A stretch of 64,000 bases of DNA from Clostridia bacterium (GTDB taxonomy: Bacteria; Bacillota; Clostridia; Christensenellales; UBA1242): contig JAFQTP010000008.1 of the NCBI GenBank assembly GCA_017409005.1, positions 1 through 64,000 on the forward strand, given 5' to 3'. The notes under the pieces were generated by a model. That model was not told where the DNA came from, did not search any database, and worked only from the letters and a program-made list of their open reading frames with translations. The position numbers were made by a program, and so were the translations under genes. Positions 12,101 to 27,100 of this stretch are shown in pieces (positions within the stretch are counted from its first letter, which is position 1; every line of letters starts with the position of its first letter).

Positions 12101-15100
12101 GATATTGTTGCATCAGGTGTAACAGCCACCGATTATTCCGAACTTGCATACTACTATAATGGACGTGTAGAGAATGTAGATAATAAAGAAATTCCAGTAA
12201 AGGGTAAAAAATTATATAATTACTCTGAATCTGGCATTGAGTATGCAACCGAAATAACAAAAGCTCAAACAGAAATATCTAACATTAAATCGTTGTTAGA
12301 AGCAAATGGCTATACATATGGGCAAGATTATCGCATTGTTGGGGCATGTTCAGAAGCAAAAATTGTAGCAACACCATATTTAGATTATCGTATTATTGCA
12401 TTAAAGCAGGGTAGCACAGCTCCAACTGTAAACGAGGTTTTACCTAAGAATTATACTTATTCGGTAGGATTAAAAGGTTATTATGAAAACTTTGAAAATC
12501 CTACAGTTCAAGTAACCTTAAATGTATTTGACTTTATGGATAAATCTGGGTTTGCAACAAGCTTTACCGATGCAAATCAAAACCCAGAAACCTATTGCAG
12601 TGGTTACTTTGCTGTTAGAACTGGTAGCGTTGTAGAAATGTATGCTTCTGCTGCATACGTAAAACCAAATAGTTCAACTTTAATCGATTTCGAAGATCAA
12701 ACATACTATTATGTTGATGCGTTTGATCATGATTTAATTGTTGATGGTAACACCGAAGATGGTGTTAGAAAAGTTTATTTTGTTGATAGTGCTACTACAA
12801 GCGACGACGATATTGACACATTGTTAGCATTTAATAGCAGTACTAACTACGAAGGAGTGGCAACATTTAAAGCCGATAGTGCAAATGAAATTGCCGATGT
12901 TGAACCTATTACTTTATATGCTAATAAAGAAATAGCAACAGCAAATCCTAATGTGTCTTATGTGTTTGATTATTTCGTGTTTAAATGCATTGATAAAACT
13001 GAAGATGGTAAGGGTGGTTTTATTAGAACTGTTCGCGGCGAAGACATTATAATTAATAGTACAACAACTGGTGATTCACTAGATAATAGAACACGTTTTG
13101 CATTTACATATAATCAAGATTCTACAAATATCTCTTACGTTTCATTGTCATATCGTCCATTCTATGCAGACGAAGATAGCGGAAACGCAAATATGTGCAC
13201 ACAAGGTGAATATATTGCAGTTTATAAAAAGGTGTTTAATGTAACTAACGAAACATACATAATGGAATATAATTCCGATGGTTCAATAAAAACCGAAACA
13301 AATGGTTCTCAAACATTAACAAAAACCGACGAACTTATTCAAAAAGTTCAAGTTAAGTATGATATCACACAACCAGTACTTATTTTTGCTCAACAAAAAA
13401 TTGACAACACAACAATTGATCCTCTTGAATTTAGAGGGTGTAATGCAACCAATAAGGCATTCCGTTATGTTGAAGGTACAACAATAACATATAAAACAAT
13501 TTATTCCGACAAGTTAGAGTCTGAAAATAAAGTTTATGGCTATTCAAGTCGAAAACTTTTAGTGCCAAATGCATCTGAATTTACTAATGGTGCAGAAACG
13601 GAAAACTTATTTGTTGATTTTGTAACTAGCATTAAACTAAATAACAATAGTTTTGCTGGCGAATATAAGCATTTATTTAGAAGAGTGTTCTATTATAACT
13701 TTAATGTTTTACCTACAGATGCTGCAAGCGGAGCCGATTTAGTTACATATGAAGGCTCAACCAATATTTTAACTTGGAATAACTCATCAAATCCTGCCGA
13801 TGTTCGTACTAGCGAAGGGATATATCATGCATTCGAGGGCGAATCAGTTAACTTTGAGTTGACTCCAAAAATTACTAATGGTGTTCAACAATATGTATTT
13901 AAATACTTTAGTTATGCTAATTCAGTTGTTTCTTCTAATCGTACACAATTAGCAATTAATTTGGCAAACACCAATAAAACTGAAAGTAAAACTCCAAATG
14001 GTGTTGGTTCATATTATTCAGCAGCTTTAGGATTAACTCAAACTATTGAAGAACTTGAATGGGCAACATTAACATTCACAGCAAGTTTTAGCACTGCTTA
14101 TTATGATGCAACAACAAGTTCAAAACAAATTTGCTATTTTGCTGAGTATGATCGCTTAAAACAAATTGATATCGCTGTTGATAAAGCTAAATCTGATATT
14201 GATACATATGTAAACTTATCGGCAAGTAGTCAACAAACTAATTTACTTAGTCAAGTTGCAAGTGCTAAATATGTTTTATTAGATGCTTCAACTAAAGACT
14301 TAGTAGAAAACAAGGATAACACAAGTATTATATTTAAAGTGTTGGTTCGCGATGGCAGAACATTAAATATTAAAATTGTTACTGCCGATGCAAATGTATA
14401 TCGTATTTCTGAATGGAACGAAGAAGCTATATCGGGAAAACTTTATAACATTGTTAACAATGGTTCTGGTGTTTCTGTTTCCGATACGTATGGTAGCACT
14501 TTAGTAACTTCAACTTGTACAAATGCCGATGGTTTTGGAACCACTGCATTACAATTTGGAACTATTGGCGGCGACGATGTAATTGGAACATACACTGCAA
14601 CATTAATTAAAACTTATCATGTTGTAAATCCTAATTACATTACTGGTTATACAACCATAAGTAAAACTCAAACTGGTGGTAGTGTAGAGTATTCTTACAA
14701 TGGAAACGCAGTTGTAAACCCATCTGGTCAAACTCGTTACGATGATGGTGTTATTCTAACCATTTCGGGTATTCCATCTGAGGGATATAACTTCTCTGGG
14801 TTAATTATTAATAATCCAGTTTCAGATTCTGATTTAGGTTCTTACAAAATTACAGGTTCTGGTGGAAACTATATTGTTGATGCACATGTAATAGATTCAA
14901 TGTTTGCTGAAGAAGTACAAAATTCTATTAATAACAGACTTACAAACAACATGGTTTATAAGTTTACAATTAACTCAGAAACTTCAACAACACAACAACA
15001 AGTTGTAAATTACGATTTCACATCAATGTATGGTGTGTTCCGCGAAATTCAATATTATGTTGAACACAGGTTTGGATGGATAGGAAAATCAGAATATAAA

Positions 15101-18100
15101 ACACTAGATAACGATGCACAAGCGCCAAGAATTACATTAATTCCATTAACAAATCTAGAGTTATTTAGAGATCCTGTTTACGATGGAAAAGATAATACAA
15201 ATTATGTTGTTGGATATTTTGGAGAGTATCAAATAACTTGCGAAATATTACCAACAAACATCTATTTAGCAAAATATCATACCTCACAAACTGTTTTATT
15301 TGAGTCTTTAGGATACAATATTACTGCTGATCAATTAAACGATGAAAACACAGTTCCAATTGAAAACTTAGTTCCTACTGAAGAACTTGAACAAGGGCAA
15401 GTTAATTCTTATTTGTTAAGGGCTGATCCAGAGAAAATTGATAGCGACAAGTTTAAACCAAAAGATTTAGATTTATATTTCAACTCTTCAACTTATCGAT
15501 TTAACTCTAACTTAACAGATAGAGTATCAATTGTTACGTGGTTAGTAACTATTAATCGTTATACTCTTGATGCCGTAATCTCTAAAGGCGAAAATGTTCA
15601 TTTGTTTGAAGATATCACCTCTATTGACTTAGATAAATCTCTTGGATTTAAAAAGTTTGATATTTATAATGAAGATAATCAACCAGTTGAGTCTGCAGCA
15701 ATTGCAAACGATGGTGCTTATTATGTAGAAACACACTACAAAATTATAATGTCGACCATATATACAAAATTTAATGATTTATCTACTGTTTATGGCGAAG
15801 ATAATAAAGAATATGTATATGAAAACTTAGAATTCTTTGGGCTTTACAAGAAAACAATTGCCGAAGATGATTCTGTTGAGTATAAATTAGTTGCTGAAAC
15901 CGAATTTTTATACGATCAGGGCAAAATACAATATCTTATCAATAAATCGAATGAAGGTAATGCTGGAGATTATGTATTCGCATTCAGACAACGTGAATTG
16001 GTAACAATTAACTATGAATTAATGAACGGAGATGCGGTAGATTCTGATCTTCAACATAAAATACTTACAGATGGCATAACATTTAATTCTGACAACCTAG
16101 ATTCGGAAATGAATGAAGAAGTAAAATCGTTAAATACTTCGCTTACCGAAACCAACGAATATTTCTATATTCTTGACGAAAGTAAAGGGCATTATAATTC
16201 ATTCTGGACATATGTTGATGAAAAAGTTTCATTTAATGTTGTTAAATATATTGATGAAATAACAAGATATAATCCAGTATCATTAGAGATATTTGCACAT
16301 GATTATCCAGAAGAAGATGGTGTGAACCCTGCACTATATGGACGATATTCTGATCCAGCAAATCCATTAATATGCATTCTTACAGCTGAAGGTTATGTTT
16401 TCTTGGAATCTAACTCAAGCGAAATAACGGTGCTATTTGCAAAAACAAAAATAGTTACTATTATGCTTGATACTCAATATCAATATAATCCTATAGAAGA
16501 TATTCATTTTACACTTGAGTTTTTATATAATTCTGAGGCAGGAAATAATTCAGAAATTATAGGAAGTTTCGATCCTGATTCTTCAGATTTCTACTTGCAT
16601 GCAGGAAATCAAATTACTTTAAATATTGAAGAAGGGTCGGTTCTTAGATTTAGTTTATTTGAATGGATTCCCGAGGGTGATAATTTATATTATCGTTTTA
16701 ACTATGTTTCGTATTTAGAAAACAAAGTACTAACAAGTGCGATAAATGGATTAGAACACGAGTATTATATAAGCATTCCAGAAACATATTTATTAGAAAT
16801 AAATACAATTGATTTATCAGATGATGACAATATTTACCATGTAAATCATATTCAAATGTACGAATATAAATATAATTCAAATCCTATGTCGCTTTCATTC
16901 TTTGAGTTGGAGACATATATGAGTGCAGATTTATCTGCTGATGGTTTAAGGAAGGATATTTATGGTGGTGCCAATGCAATTGTTACTGGAGGAACCGGAT
17001 ATGAAAACAAATCTGGCTTCTACGATATTTGGACACAATTTAAACTAACATTATCATTACAAGAAAATTATATTTTTAATGGCTGGCAAGTTAATCGTTC
17101 TCCATTGATTGGTGCTGAACCAGGTACATATGATTCTGGAGATATAGTTACTACAAACAATACATCTGTAATTACAAAAGTTGCCACACAACATTATGAA
17201 ATTATTGCTGTATTCTCTATTAATGATAGTAATTTAAATATTTTTGGTGAGGGACTTGTTGTTGTTGATAAACAAAGTGTGACTGATAATGGAACTACTA
17301 AAGTTCAAGACGAACAACGTTTCTCAAATAATGCTAAAAATCATTCATTTAAAGTAATAAGTAAAGTTATAACCATTATTGCTGAACCTTCAGCTTATTC
17401 AGAAGTAATTGTTGAAAATTGTTATTTCAGATATGTTAAAAATAACGAATACAACTATTTTACCGAGGCAGATGGAACTTTAACCATAACCGAAAATGGC
17501 GATGGAACAGTTTCGTTTACATATAACAATAAAGATTTATACTATGTTGAAGCTTACATTGAGTTCCGTAGTTCAACATGGGCTGTAGATGGAAACTTCA
17601 TAGGTCCATCAGGCGATGGAACAATAACTTCTCCATACTTAATTAGTTCTGCAAAAGAACTTGGCTGGGTATCTTACATTCACTCAGCGGCTGCATCTCA
17701 AGGCACAAGCCCAAGTGCAGGTAAGTACTTTAAATTAATTAACAATATTGACTTAACTGGTCATTATTGGTTACCAATTGGTAACAACGAAAGTGGCACA
17801 TGGCCATTTGCCGGAACCTTTGATGGTAACGGTTACACAATTTCTAACATGAGTTTGTATGCATTTGAAAACATTTTCTATGCGGGCAATTATCAAATGG
17901 AAGTAGTTAAAAATATTGGTTTCTTCGGTTACACCGAAAATGCTAATATCTATAACTTGCAACTTTCAGGTTCTGTAGAATATCGTTCAAACGGAACAAT
18001 TACTCGTGACGAAGATAATGCTTACGACTTTAAAGAAGCAACTGATCCTAGAAAAGCAACAATTCTTAACTACGATGTTATTTATATGGGGGCAATTATT

Positions 18101-21100
18101 GGTAACATGAACAACACAAACATTGTGTATGTTCCGTTTAACAATAATGTAACTTATATAGAATGTAACGTTCGTAATGACCATTCATATACCGAAGTTT
18201 CAATTGGTGGAATTATTGGTAAAGCAAGTGGTACAAACTCACTTCAAGATGTTGGATATAATTCAACAATTACCATAAACAACTTTAAATGTGCTTCTTC
18301 ATATGCTGGTGGTTTAGTTGGAATGATAAGCGGTGGAAACACTTCAATTAAAGCAAGCCGCGCAAAAGCATCAGAAAACGTATTAGTTACAGGTAAATAT
18401 GTTGGTATTGTTGGTGGTTTGATTGGAAAATCAACAGCTACACAACTAACAATTTCCGATTCTTACTATAATGGTGGAATTAGTGCACAAAATACAACCA
18501 CTGGCGGAATAGTTGCTTCCGGAACAGCAACAACTAATAATGTTTACTTTAAGTGTTCATTAGCAACAACTTCTTTGGTAGGGGAATATAGATATGTTTC
18601 TGGAACATACGAACCATTAACATATAACTATAACTATCCATGGGAGAAAACAGCAGAAGCACCAACATTATGGGTTTTAGATAATGTTAAAGACACAATT
18701 GATACTTCTAGCATTTCATTAAATCCAACAAATGGAGAATATTTAATTACTAATGTAACTGAGTTTAAATGGTTTGTTGCAAACATGGCAACACTAGATG
18801 CTCCAGTTGCAAGAGTAACAGCAGATTTAGATTTTGCTGGAACAATTTGGAGTGTTGTTGAAAGCGTTCCTGAAAATGTTGTACTTGATTTCTCAGGTTA
18901 CACCGTTAAAAATGTCAGAGTTTTAAATGGTAATGCAATGTTTAATAAAAACTATGGTTTAATTAAAAACATTGTTCTAACCGAATCAGGTAACTACAAT
19001 AGCTTCGCAATTGGAAGTCAAGCAATGTTGGTTAATGAAAATCATGGAACAATTGAACATGTTCAATTAAATGCAGATGTGGTTAATAAACATTTTGACC
19101 AATCATTTAATTCTACTCAATTAATTGTTGGTGGTGCTGTAGCACAAATGCTTACAACAGCAGGTGCTAACATTCAAAAATCTTACTTTATCGGACATAT
19201 TGATGTTCAAGCAGATAGGTTAAACACTGCTTATGTTGGTGGCTTGGTTGGTAGGGTAAATGGCGTTCAAAATGCACTTATTTCTCAAAACTACACAGTT
19301 ACTGATATTAATGTTAATGCAAATAGTGCAACAAAATTATATGTTGCAGGTTTAATTGCCGAAATCATTAATTCAAATAGTGCACAAGTTTTAGATAACT
19401 ATGCAGGACTTGACCAGTATCCTCAAATTAAAGTTGCCGATAATGTAACTGCGGATAACACCTTAGTTGGAACCATAACAATTCCTAGCTCGTTTACAAC
19501 AACCAATACTGTTGTTGCAAACGTAATTGGTGCAATTAATGGAACTTCAACAAACACTGCTGTAAAACGTATTTATGGTGTTAACAATGTTAATTTAGCG
19601 GCATTAAACTTAGGTTCAATTGGTTATATTGCAACACCTGCAAATGTAACAATTAACTATGCTTATGCTTTAGATAGCACAGTTAACGGAACACCTGCTT
19701 ACGGAACAAAAGAGTCGTCAGCTAACTTATTAAATAAAACTTCAGGATTGTATGATAATTGGGATTTTGTTGATATTTGGACATTTAACGAATTATCAAC
19801 AGCAACCTATAAATATCCAATCTTGCAAGAAACTGATAACACTCATACAATTTATATAACAATTAACTTCGAACTTGGCCCATTTGGCTATGTTTATAGT
19901 GAACAAAACGAATATTTATATGAATTATTTGATACTTATGGTCCTCCAATTAAATTAGAGGTAACAAAAGAAGATGGTTCTAAAGTATTAGAAGATATTC
20001 ACTATATTACACGTGTTCAATCGCAAAGTTTAGATACAACTAAAACATTATATTCAGGAATTACTGGTGTAGTTAGAATTCCACATTTAAAAGATGTGAA
20101 GTTGGTTAATGTTCCAAATCCAAACCCTACAAACATGAATACATATATGTTCTTACATAGTTCATTCTTAGATGGATCTAACACAAGTCTATTGGCAACT
20201 CCTGGCGATAATAATCAAACAAACATTGAAACCGATGTTGAAGTTAAAGTTGGCGTAAAAGATTACACATTGTCATTTAATTATAAATGGTATCGTTATG
20301 CCGTTAGCGTTGATGCAAATAGCTACGATTTAGGAAATGTATCAATAACTCGCGTTAACAACGAAGTTAAAAATGTAGATGAAGATGCTTCCGGAAATAA
20401 TATTGATTATTCAACTATTGTTGAAACAAATGGAACATATTTACATGGCGAGTTAGTTAAACTTTCTGCAATGGCAAACGCAACAGCCGGATTATTAAAA
20501 TGGCAAAAAGTTGGTGCAGAAGATATTACTCGCTATAGCGAAGACGATAAATGTATTTACATCGATGCGCCTTATAGCCGTTGCTACGACGAAAGTTATG
20601 ACGAGGCTGCATATCAAGCAGCATTGCTTGAAGCAAAGGCAAACCTAAAAGAAGGCGAATATATTTTCGATAGAAAAACCTTTGATTTATACTTCTATGT
20701 TAATGCTGAAACAGCCGGAACATATAAAGCATACTTTGTAAACACATACGATGTAACATTCTCGGTTAGCCCAGAAGATTATGGCGTGTTAACTGAACTT
20801 GACCTAGACCACACAAACAACCACGAAAAACATATTTGTGCAAACAGATTTGTAAATTCGTCTATTGCTTTGGAAATTGATGGTGAACAATACTATAACA
20901 TTTCATCAATAACAACATACGATGCAAGTGGTGTACCACACTTAAAATATGTTGAAGGAGCTGTTGTTGTAGTAAGGCCAAGAGTAATTAACACAAATTA
21001 CAAAATTGATAGGGTAACTCATACTAAAGTTGGTAATACCGACGAGGTATTGGCAATTGATTCTAACAACACAGCAACAAGTGAAGATTATGCAAATCAT

Positions 21101-24100
21101 TTAAATTTAGATTTCTCTGAAGATTGGTATTATCATCAAAGAGCAGTGTTTACTGTTTTAACTGTTGATTCATTCTCGGCAGGAAACTACGAATTTAAAT
21201 TAGAATTAATTGAATATAAAATAACAGTTGTAACATCTAAGGGTGGAGCATATAGTGCTGTTGATGGTGATGGTGATCCTTATACATTAATTACTGATGG
21301 AGAAACCTCATACTATTCAATTATTGGTGGACAAGATATTACATTTAGCTTGGTTCCTGAAATCAGATATGCTTTAGCTGAATTTAATTTAACTGTAGAT
21401 GAGCTTCCAATTACTCGTCCAGACGACTATGTTGATAAATCTTATTTAGAAGTTATTGCAAATTCAGAAAACTTTGCACTAAACAATAACACTGTTTACG
21501 ATTTTGGTGATGCATTCATTTATTTACTAAGCAGAGTTAATAGTGATATGACATTATACATAAACTATGCTCAATACACTTGGTATGATCATGGTAAACA
21601 GCCAAATAAAAACTTCTTTACCGAAACAACTGGTATTCAAATAGTAAATGGTATTGAATATGATGGTACAACTCAAGAAAGAGCTTACCAAATTCAAACA
21701 TCAGATCAATTAGCTAGAGTTATTTATTTAGTTAATAGCAACCTTTCATATACTAATGCAAATGGTTCATTCTTCTATAAAGACGCGTTCTATAAAATTA
21801 TTTCTGATGCAATTGATTTAGAAACAAAATTCTGGAGCCCAATTGGTGGATATACTGGAACAAGTTTCGATGGAACAATCTTTAGCGGAACAGACGATTA
21901 TCGCACTACAACACATCGCACAATTAAAAACATTTACATGGATCCATATGAAATAACACTTTCTAACGGTGTAGTAATTAGCAACCTTGCCCAATTTGCT
22001 ACCGGAATTGGATTTATAGGTAAATCAGTAAATGGCTTAATTAGCAATGTTAAGTTAAATAATGTTAATGTTGTTTACGAACGTGAAACTTTAACAAACA
22101 TTGGTGGATATATTGGTTATGCTGATGGCGCTAGAGTGTTTAATGGTCAAATAACTGATGGCACATTTACATTAAATACCGAAAGTGTTGCAGGATCAAT
22201 AATTGGTTATGCTGATAATGGTTCAACAATATTTAAAGTAAGTTCTAACACAAATTTTGTTATTAATAGCAACAATTGCTATGTTGGTGGCTTGGTTGGA
22301 AATAATAATGGTTTAGTTAATGCTTCTTACTACAACGGGAAAATTGTTAATAACAACATAAACGTTGTTGGTGGTTTAGTAGGCTATAACAACGGAATAA
22401 TTAACATGTCTTATGTAAATGCTAACATTTCAACTGCATCACTAAACAATGTAGGTGTAATTGTTGGTTTTGAAAAACTGCCTTCAGAAATTATAAATAG
22501 TTATTTCGTAACTGGAAAACTAGATGATGGTGTTAATCCACCATATTCTGGCACAAACGAAAAACCTGTTGGAAGTTGGATAGAAGATAATGAAGATTAC
22601 GATATTGAGTTAGTTGGTGTACAAGATTCTTATAAAGGATTTAACTTTGAAAATATTTACACCATGACCAATAATGGACCAGTTCATTTTGCTCCAGTAT
22701 TCGATTACACATCGGCATCACTTCAAGGTAGTGGAACAAAACAAGATCCTTACTTAATTGGTAGTTCATATGCATTCTTAACATTTATTAACCAAATTAA
22801 TTCAGGCGACGAAACTTATAATAATCCTAATGTTTACTATCAAATTACTGCAAACTTTAGTATGAATGGTTTTGATTACCAAATTATTGAAGAATTTAAC
22901 GCAAACTTAAATGGTGGCGGTAACACCATTACTGGTTTACATATTGGAACAAATGTTATGGATAACGTTGCATTATTCCGAGTAAACAATGGTGTTATTA
23001 GAGATGTTAAATTTGAACAAGCAGTAATTGTTGGAAATAACAACGTTGCTGGCTTAGTTGTAACAAACAACGGAATTATTCATGGTGTTGTGTTTGATGG
23101 CAACATAATGGGAAGAAACAATGTTGCCGGCATTGTTGCAACAAACCAAAATGGAACTTTAGTTCGTTTGGGTTCACATGCTGTTGTGGCAGGAAACACA
23201 AACGTAGGTGGTGTAGTTGCTACACTAATTGAATCAAATGTTGATTCGTATAACGATGTTTATGTGTTTAAATTCGACCCAACAACAAACAAACCAATAA
23301 TTAATTACACGGGACTAACTGAAAGTTATAGCCGTGCACATGTAGTTGGTAACAATGTTGTTGGTGGCGTAGTTGCTGAAGCTACAAATACAACTAGTCA
23401 TGTTGCAATTAAAAACGTTTATAACACTGGCAATGTTTATGCTGAAAACACATTGGCTGGCATTGTTGGTAAGGCTACAAACATTCATATTTTATATACT
23501 TATAGTTATGGTGATATTGTTTCATATAGCAACGATGCAACTCCAGAAAATGCTAGTCTTGCAGAGGCTGGACACATTGTTGGTTATGCAAACAATGTAA
23601 CTATTGGTTATGTCGAAAATGGTTCTGATATGGGTGTTGCAATTGCTCCTAACGATGGCAAACATGTATACTTAACTAAAGCCAATACTTTTATAGAGCC
23701 ATCAATATCATCAATAGGTAATAATGTTGGAAGCACGGTTCGTACTCGTATATTTGATTACACAACATTATTACAACAAGACACATTTACTCAGTTCGGA
23801 TTCGACTTTATAAACATGTGGCGTTATTTCGATCCAGACCCAGAAGATGGTGTACTATTCAACTATGGTTTACCAATTCTAAAATTCTTCCATTCTCACT
23901 TAATCAAAATTTCGGTTAACGAATTTGGTGGATTTACACCATTCTTAATAATTAATGGTGTAGATGTAGACGTAAATATTAACGAAGATGGTGAAATTTA
24001 TGTGTTAGAAGGCGATACATTACGAATTGATTTCAAAGCTGACACATACTATCATTTATATGAGCAAATTGTAGATATCGAGGGTGAAACAAAAATCCTT

Positions 24101-27100
24101 GAACCTGAATTAGATGAACGTGGCGTTCCTGATAACAGACTAAAATTCTATAGTTATACATTCCCAGCTGTTAAGGCTCCACACACAATTCATGTAAACT
24201 TTACAATCGACCGTTATAAATTTGAAATGCACACAATTTGTGCACAAGTTAATATTCCTGTTGGAGCAATAACACTTCTTAACGAAGATGGAAGTATTAA
24301 CGATTCTGGTATTTATAATCATGGCGAAGTTGTTAAATTAAAAGTTAGCGAATTAGATCATTACCGATTAATTGGCTTAACACACATTCGTTATAACGTG
24401 GCGCCTAATAATGCTTATGCTTCAACCTCTACTTCAAATATGACTTATGATGTTACCGAAGACACTGTTAATAGCAGGGTTCAAGTAACAGAGGAAGTTA
24501 CCGACGAAGAAAGTGGTGCAGTTTCAATACAAAATGTTTATAACACCTATGTTTATACTCATGAAACTCACGATGGTGTTTACACTGTTGACGAAACTAG
24601 AAAATTACACACAACTTTAATTAATGGTAATAACACCGAACTTAATTATTCAACTCAAGAACTTACCATTACATTTATCGCAAACGATTACACGGCAAAT
24701 GGCACCGATGCAAGTGCTGAAGCATGTTATCCAGCAATTGGTCATTATCAAGCTGAGTTTATTAAACAATATGATTTACAAATCACTATTAAAACTTGGA
24801 TTGATATCAACATTCCACAAGAATCTCCTTATGTTGGAGGAACATATAATGCAACCATATCCGATGGTATTAACGAATATCCAATTGTAGACGATACTGG
24901 TTATGGCATTATCGACCATGGAACCGTTGTAACTATCGATTCAACGCCAGGTAATATTGGCGAAAACCTTGCATATAACTTCATAGATTACACTAACGGA
25001 GTGCGTCCAGACCATGAAGTGTTAAGCACAAACAAAATTGAAAGTTTTGAAATTAACGAAACCCGAACAATTTACACTAACTTCGAACTTCGAGGTTACG
25101 ACATTGAAATTAAGTTGGGTAAAAATGGTCAGTTAATTTTGTATAAACAAAACACAGTTACAAATGAGTGGGTGCCAACAACATTCACAGAACCACGCAC
25201 TTACACAATAACAATTAAACATGGTTACATTTTAAAATTCACTTCACAAGCAAATCCTACATATGCAATTGAAAGAGTAGTTGCTTCTGAAAGTAAACCA
25301 GACGATACACAAGAAGTAATTATTAGTTCAAGCTTAATGACTAGGGAAATGGAATATCGTAACGTAACTGGTCCGTTCAGCGTTGAGTTAACATTCCGTC
25401 GTCAAGTTTGGACCGACTTCCCAAGCGAGTTCTTGCTAGGCGAGGGAACAAAAGAAAATCCATATTTAATTACAAACGGACACGACTTAGGTTTAATTGC
25501 AAACGAAGTTAACTTAAATGGAAACACTTACGAGGGTAAATACTTTAAAGTATATCCATTAGACGACGAAGGAAATTCTATTGAAGCAATCGATTTAATT
25601 GAATATTATTTCCAACCAATTGGAGTTCCAGGTGAACCAACCAAACAATTTAAAGGAATAATTTCAGGTGAATTTAAAACATTTACAAACATTAAAATCG
25701 AAAGCATTGCATCGCAGGTTGGATTCTTTACACAGCCAAATGCAGTTGTAAGTAACTTAAACTTCACAAATGTTATGGTTATTTCAACAACGGCAGGTGC
25801 AACAGTTGGTGCAGTTGCAGCACACAACCTTGGAACATTTACAAACATTCAAGTTGAAGGAACTGGCAAGTTTGAAGGTAGCGACGATGTTAAAGGTGTT
25901 AGAGCATCTGGCAACGTTGGCGGAATTGTAGGCATTAACGATGGAACTTTAGAAAAAGTTAAATCAATAATTGAAGTTACAAGCAATGGTTCATATGCCG
26001 GTGGAATTGTTGGTATTAACAATGGCTCAATTATTAATGCAAACAATAGTGGCGCAGTTATTGGCGCAGAAGGCTCTGAATATGTTGGTGGAATTGCTGG
26101 CTTAACAAGTTCAACAAGTATTATTAAACAAGCAGCAAACTATGCTAACATCACTGGAAAAATTGCTGGAGGATTGGTAGGTAACTTTGGTGGAAGTTTA
26201 ACCGATGTTTATAATCGTGGCAGAGTTTCTGGTTCTAGTTATGCTGGTGGATTGTTTGGTTATAAAACTACTGGAACAGGCGTAACCGCAACAATTAAAA
26301 ACGCATATTCTGCAGGACAAATTGTTGGTGGACAATATGGTGGAATTTATGGTTATGTTAATTCAGATGTTGAGTTAGATTTCTCAAATGTTTATTACGT
26401 AAGTTCTTATGCTGGCAATGTTGCTCAAACTGGTGCAACCAGTAAAACAATTAACGAACTTACAACAATTTCAACTTTCTCGGGTTACGATTTTGTTGAA
26501 ATTTGGGGAATGACTAATAAGTTGGCAGATAGTGTTACATATCATGATAATCTTCCATTTATTTGGAGTGTTTCAACTTGGGATTATTGGAAAGATAGTG
26601 CAACCGAAATTGTTCCAGACGAAAATGGTGTATATCATATTACATCTGCCGAGGAATTAATTTGGGTAAGCAATCAAGTAAATTCTGTTGAAGACTTTAG
26701 CACAGATGTAACATTTGTGTTAGATAACGATATTAATTTATTTGGTCATTACTTCACACCAATTGGAACAAGTGTAAATAACTTCAAAGGAATTTTTGAT
26801 GGTAATAACCATACAATTTATGGTTTAACAATCGAAAATCAATATAACACTTATTGCGATAACTCTGTTGGTTTGTTTGCTTATGTAAATAATGCCGAGT
26901 TAACTGATGTTAATATGGCGTTAGTTCACATAACATCTAACAAGCAATATGCAGGCGCATTAGTGGGTTTAGCAACAAGTTCTGAAATTTCATTAATTGA
27001 TATTAATTTAGAAGATGCAATTAATGCAGGCGTTGTTAAATCGTTTAGCGAAACATCAGCATATATTGGTGCAATTGCAGGCTCTATTGCTGGTGGAATA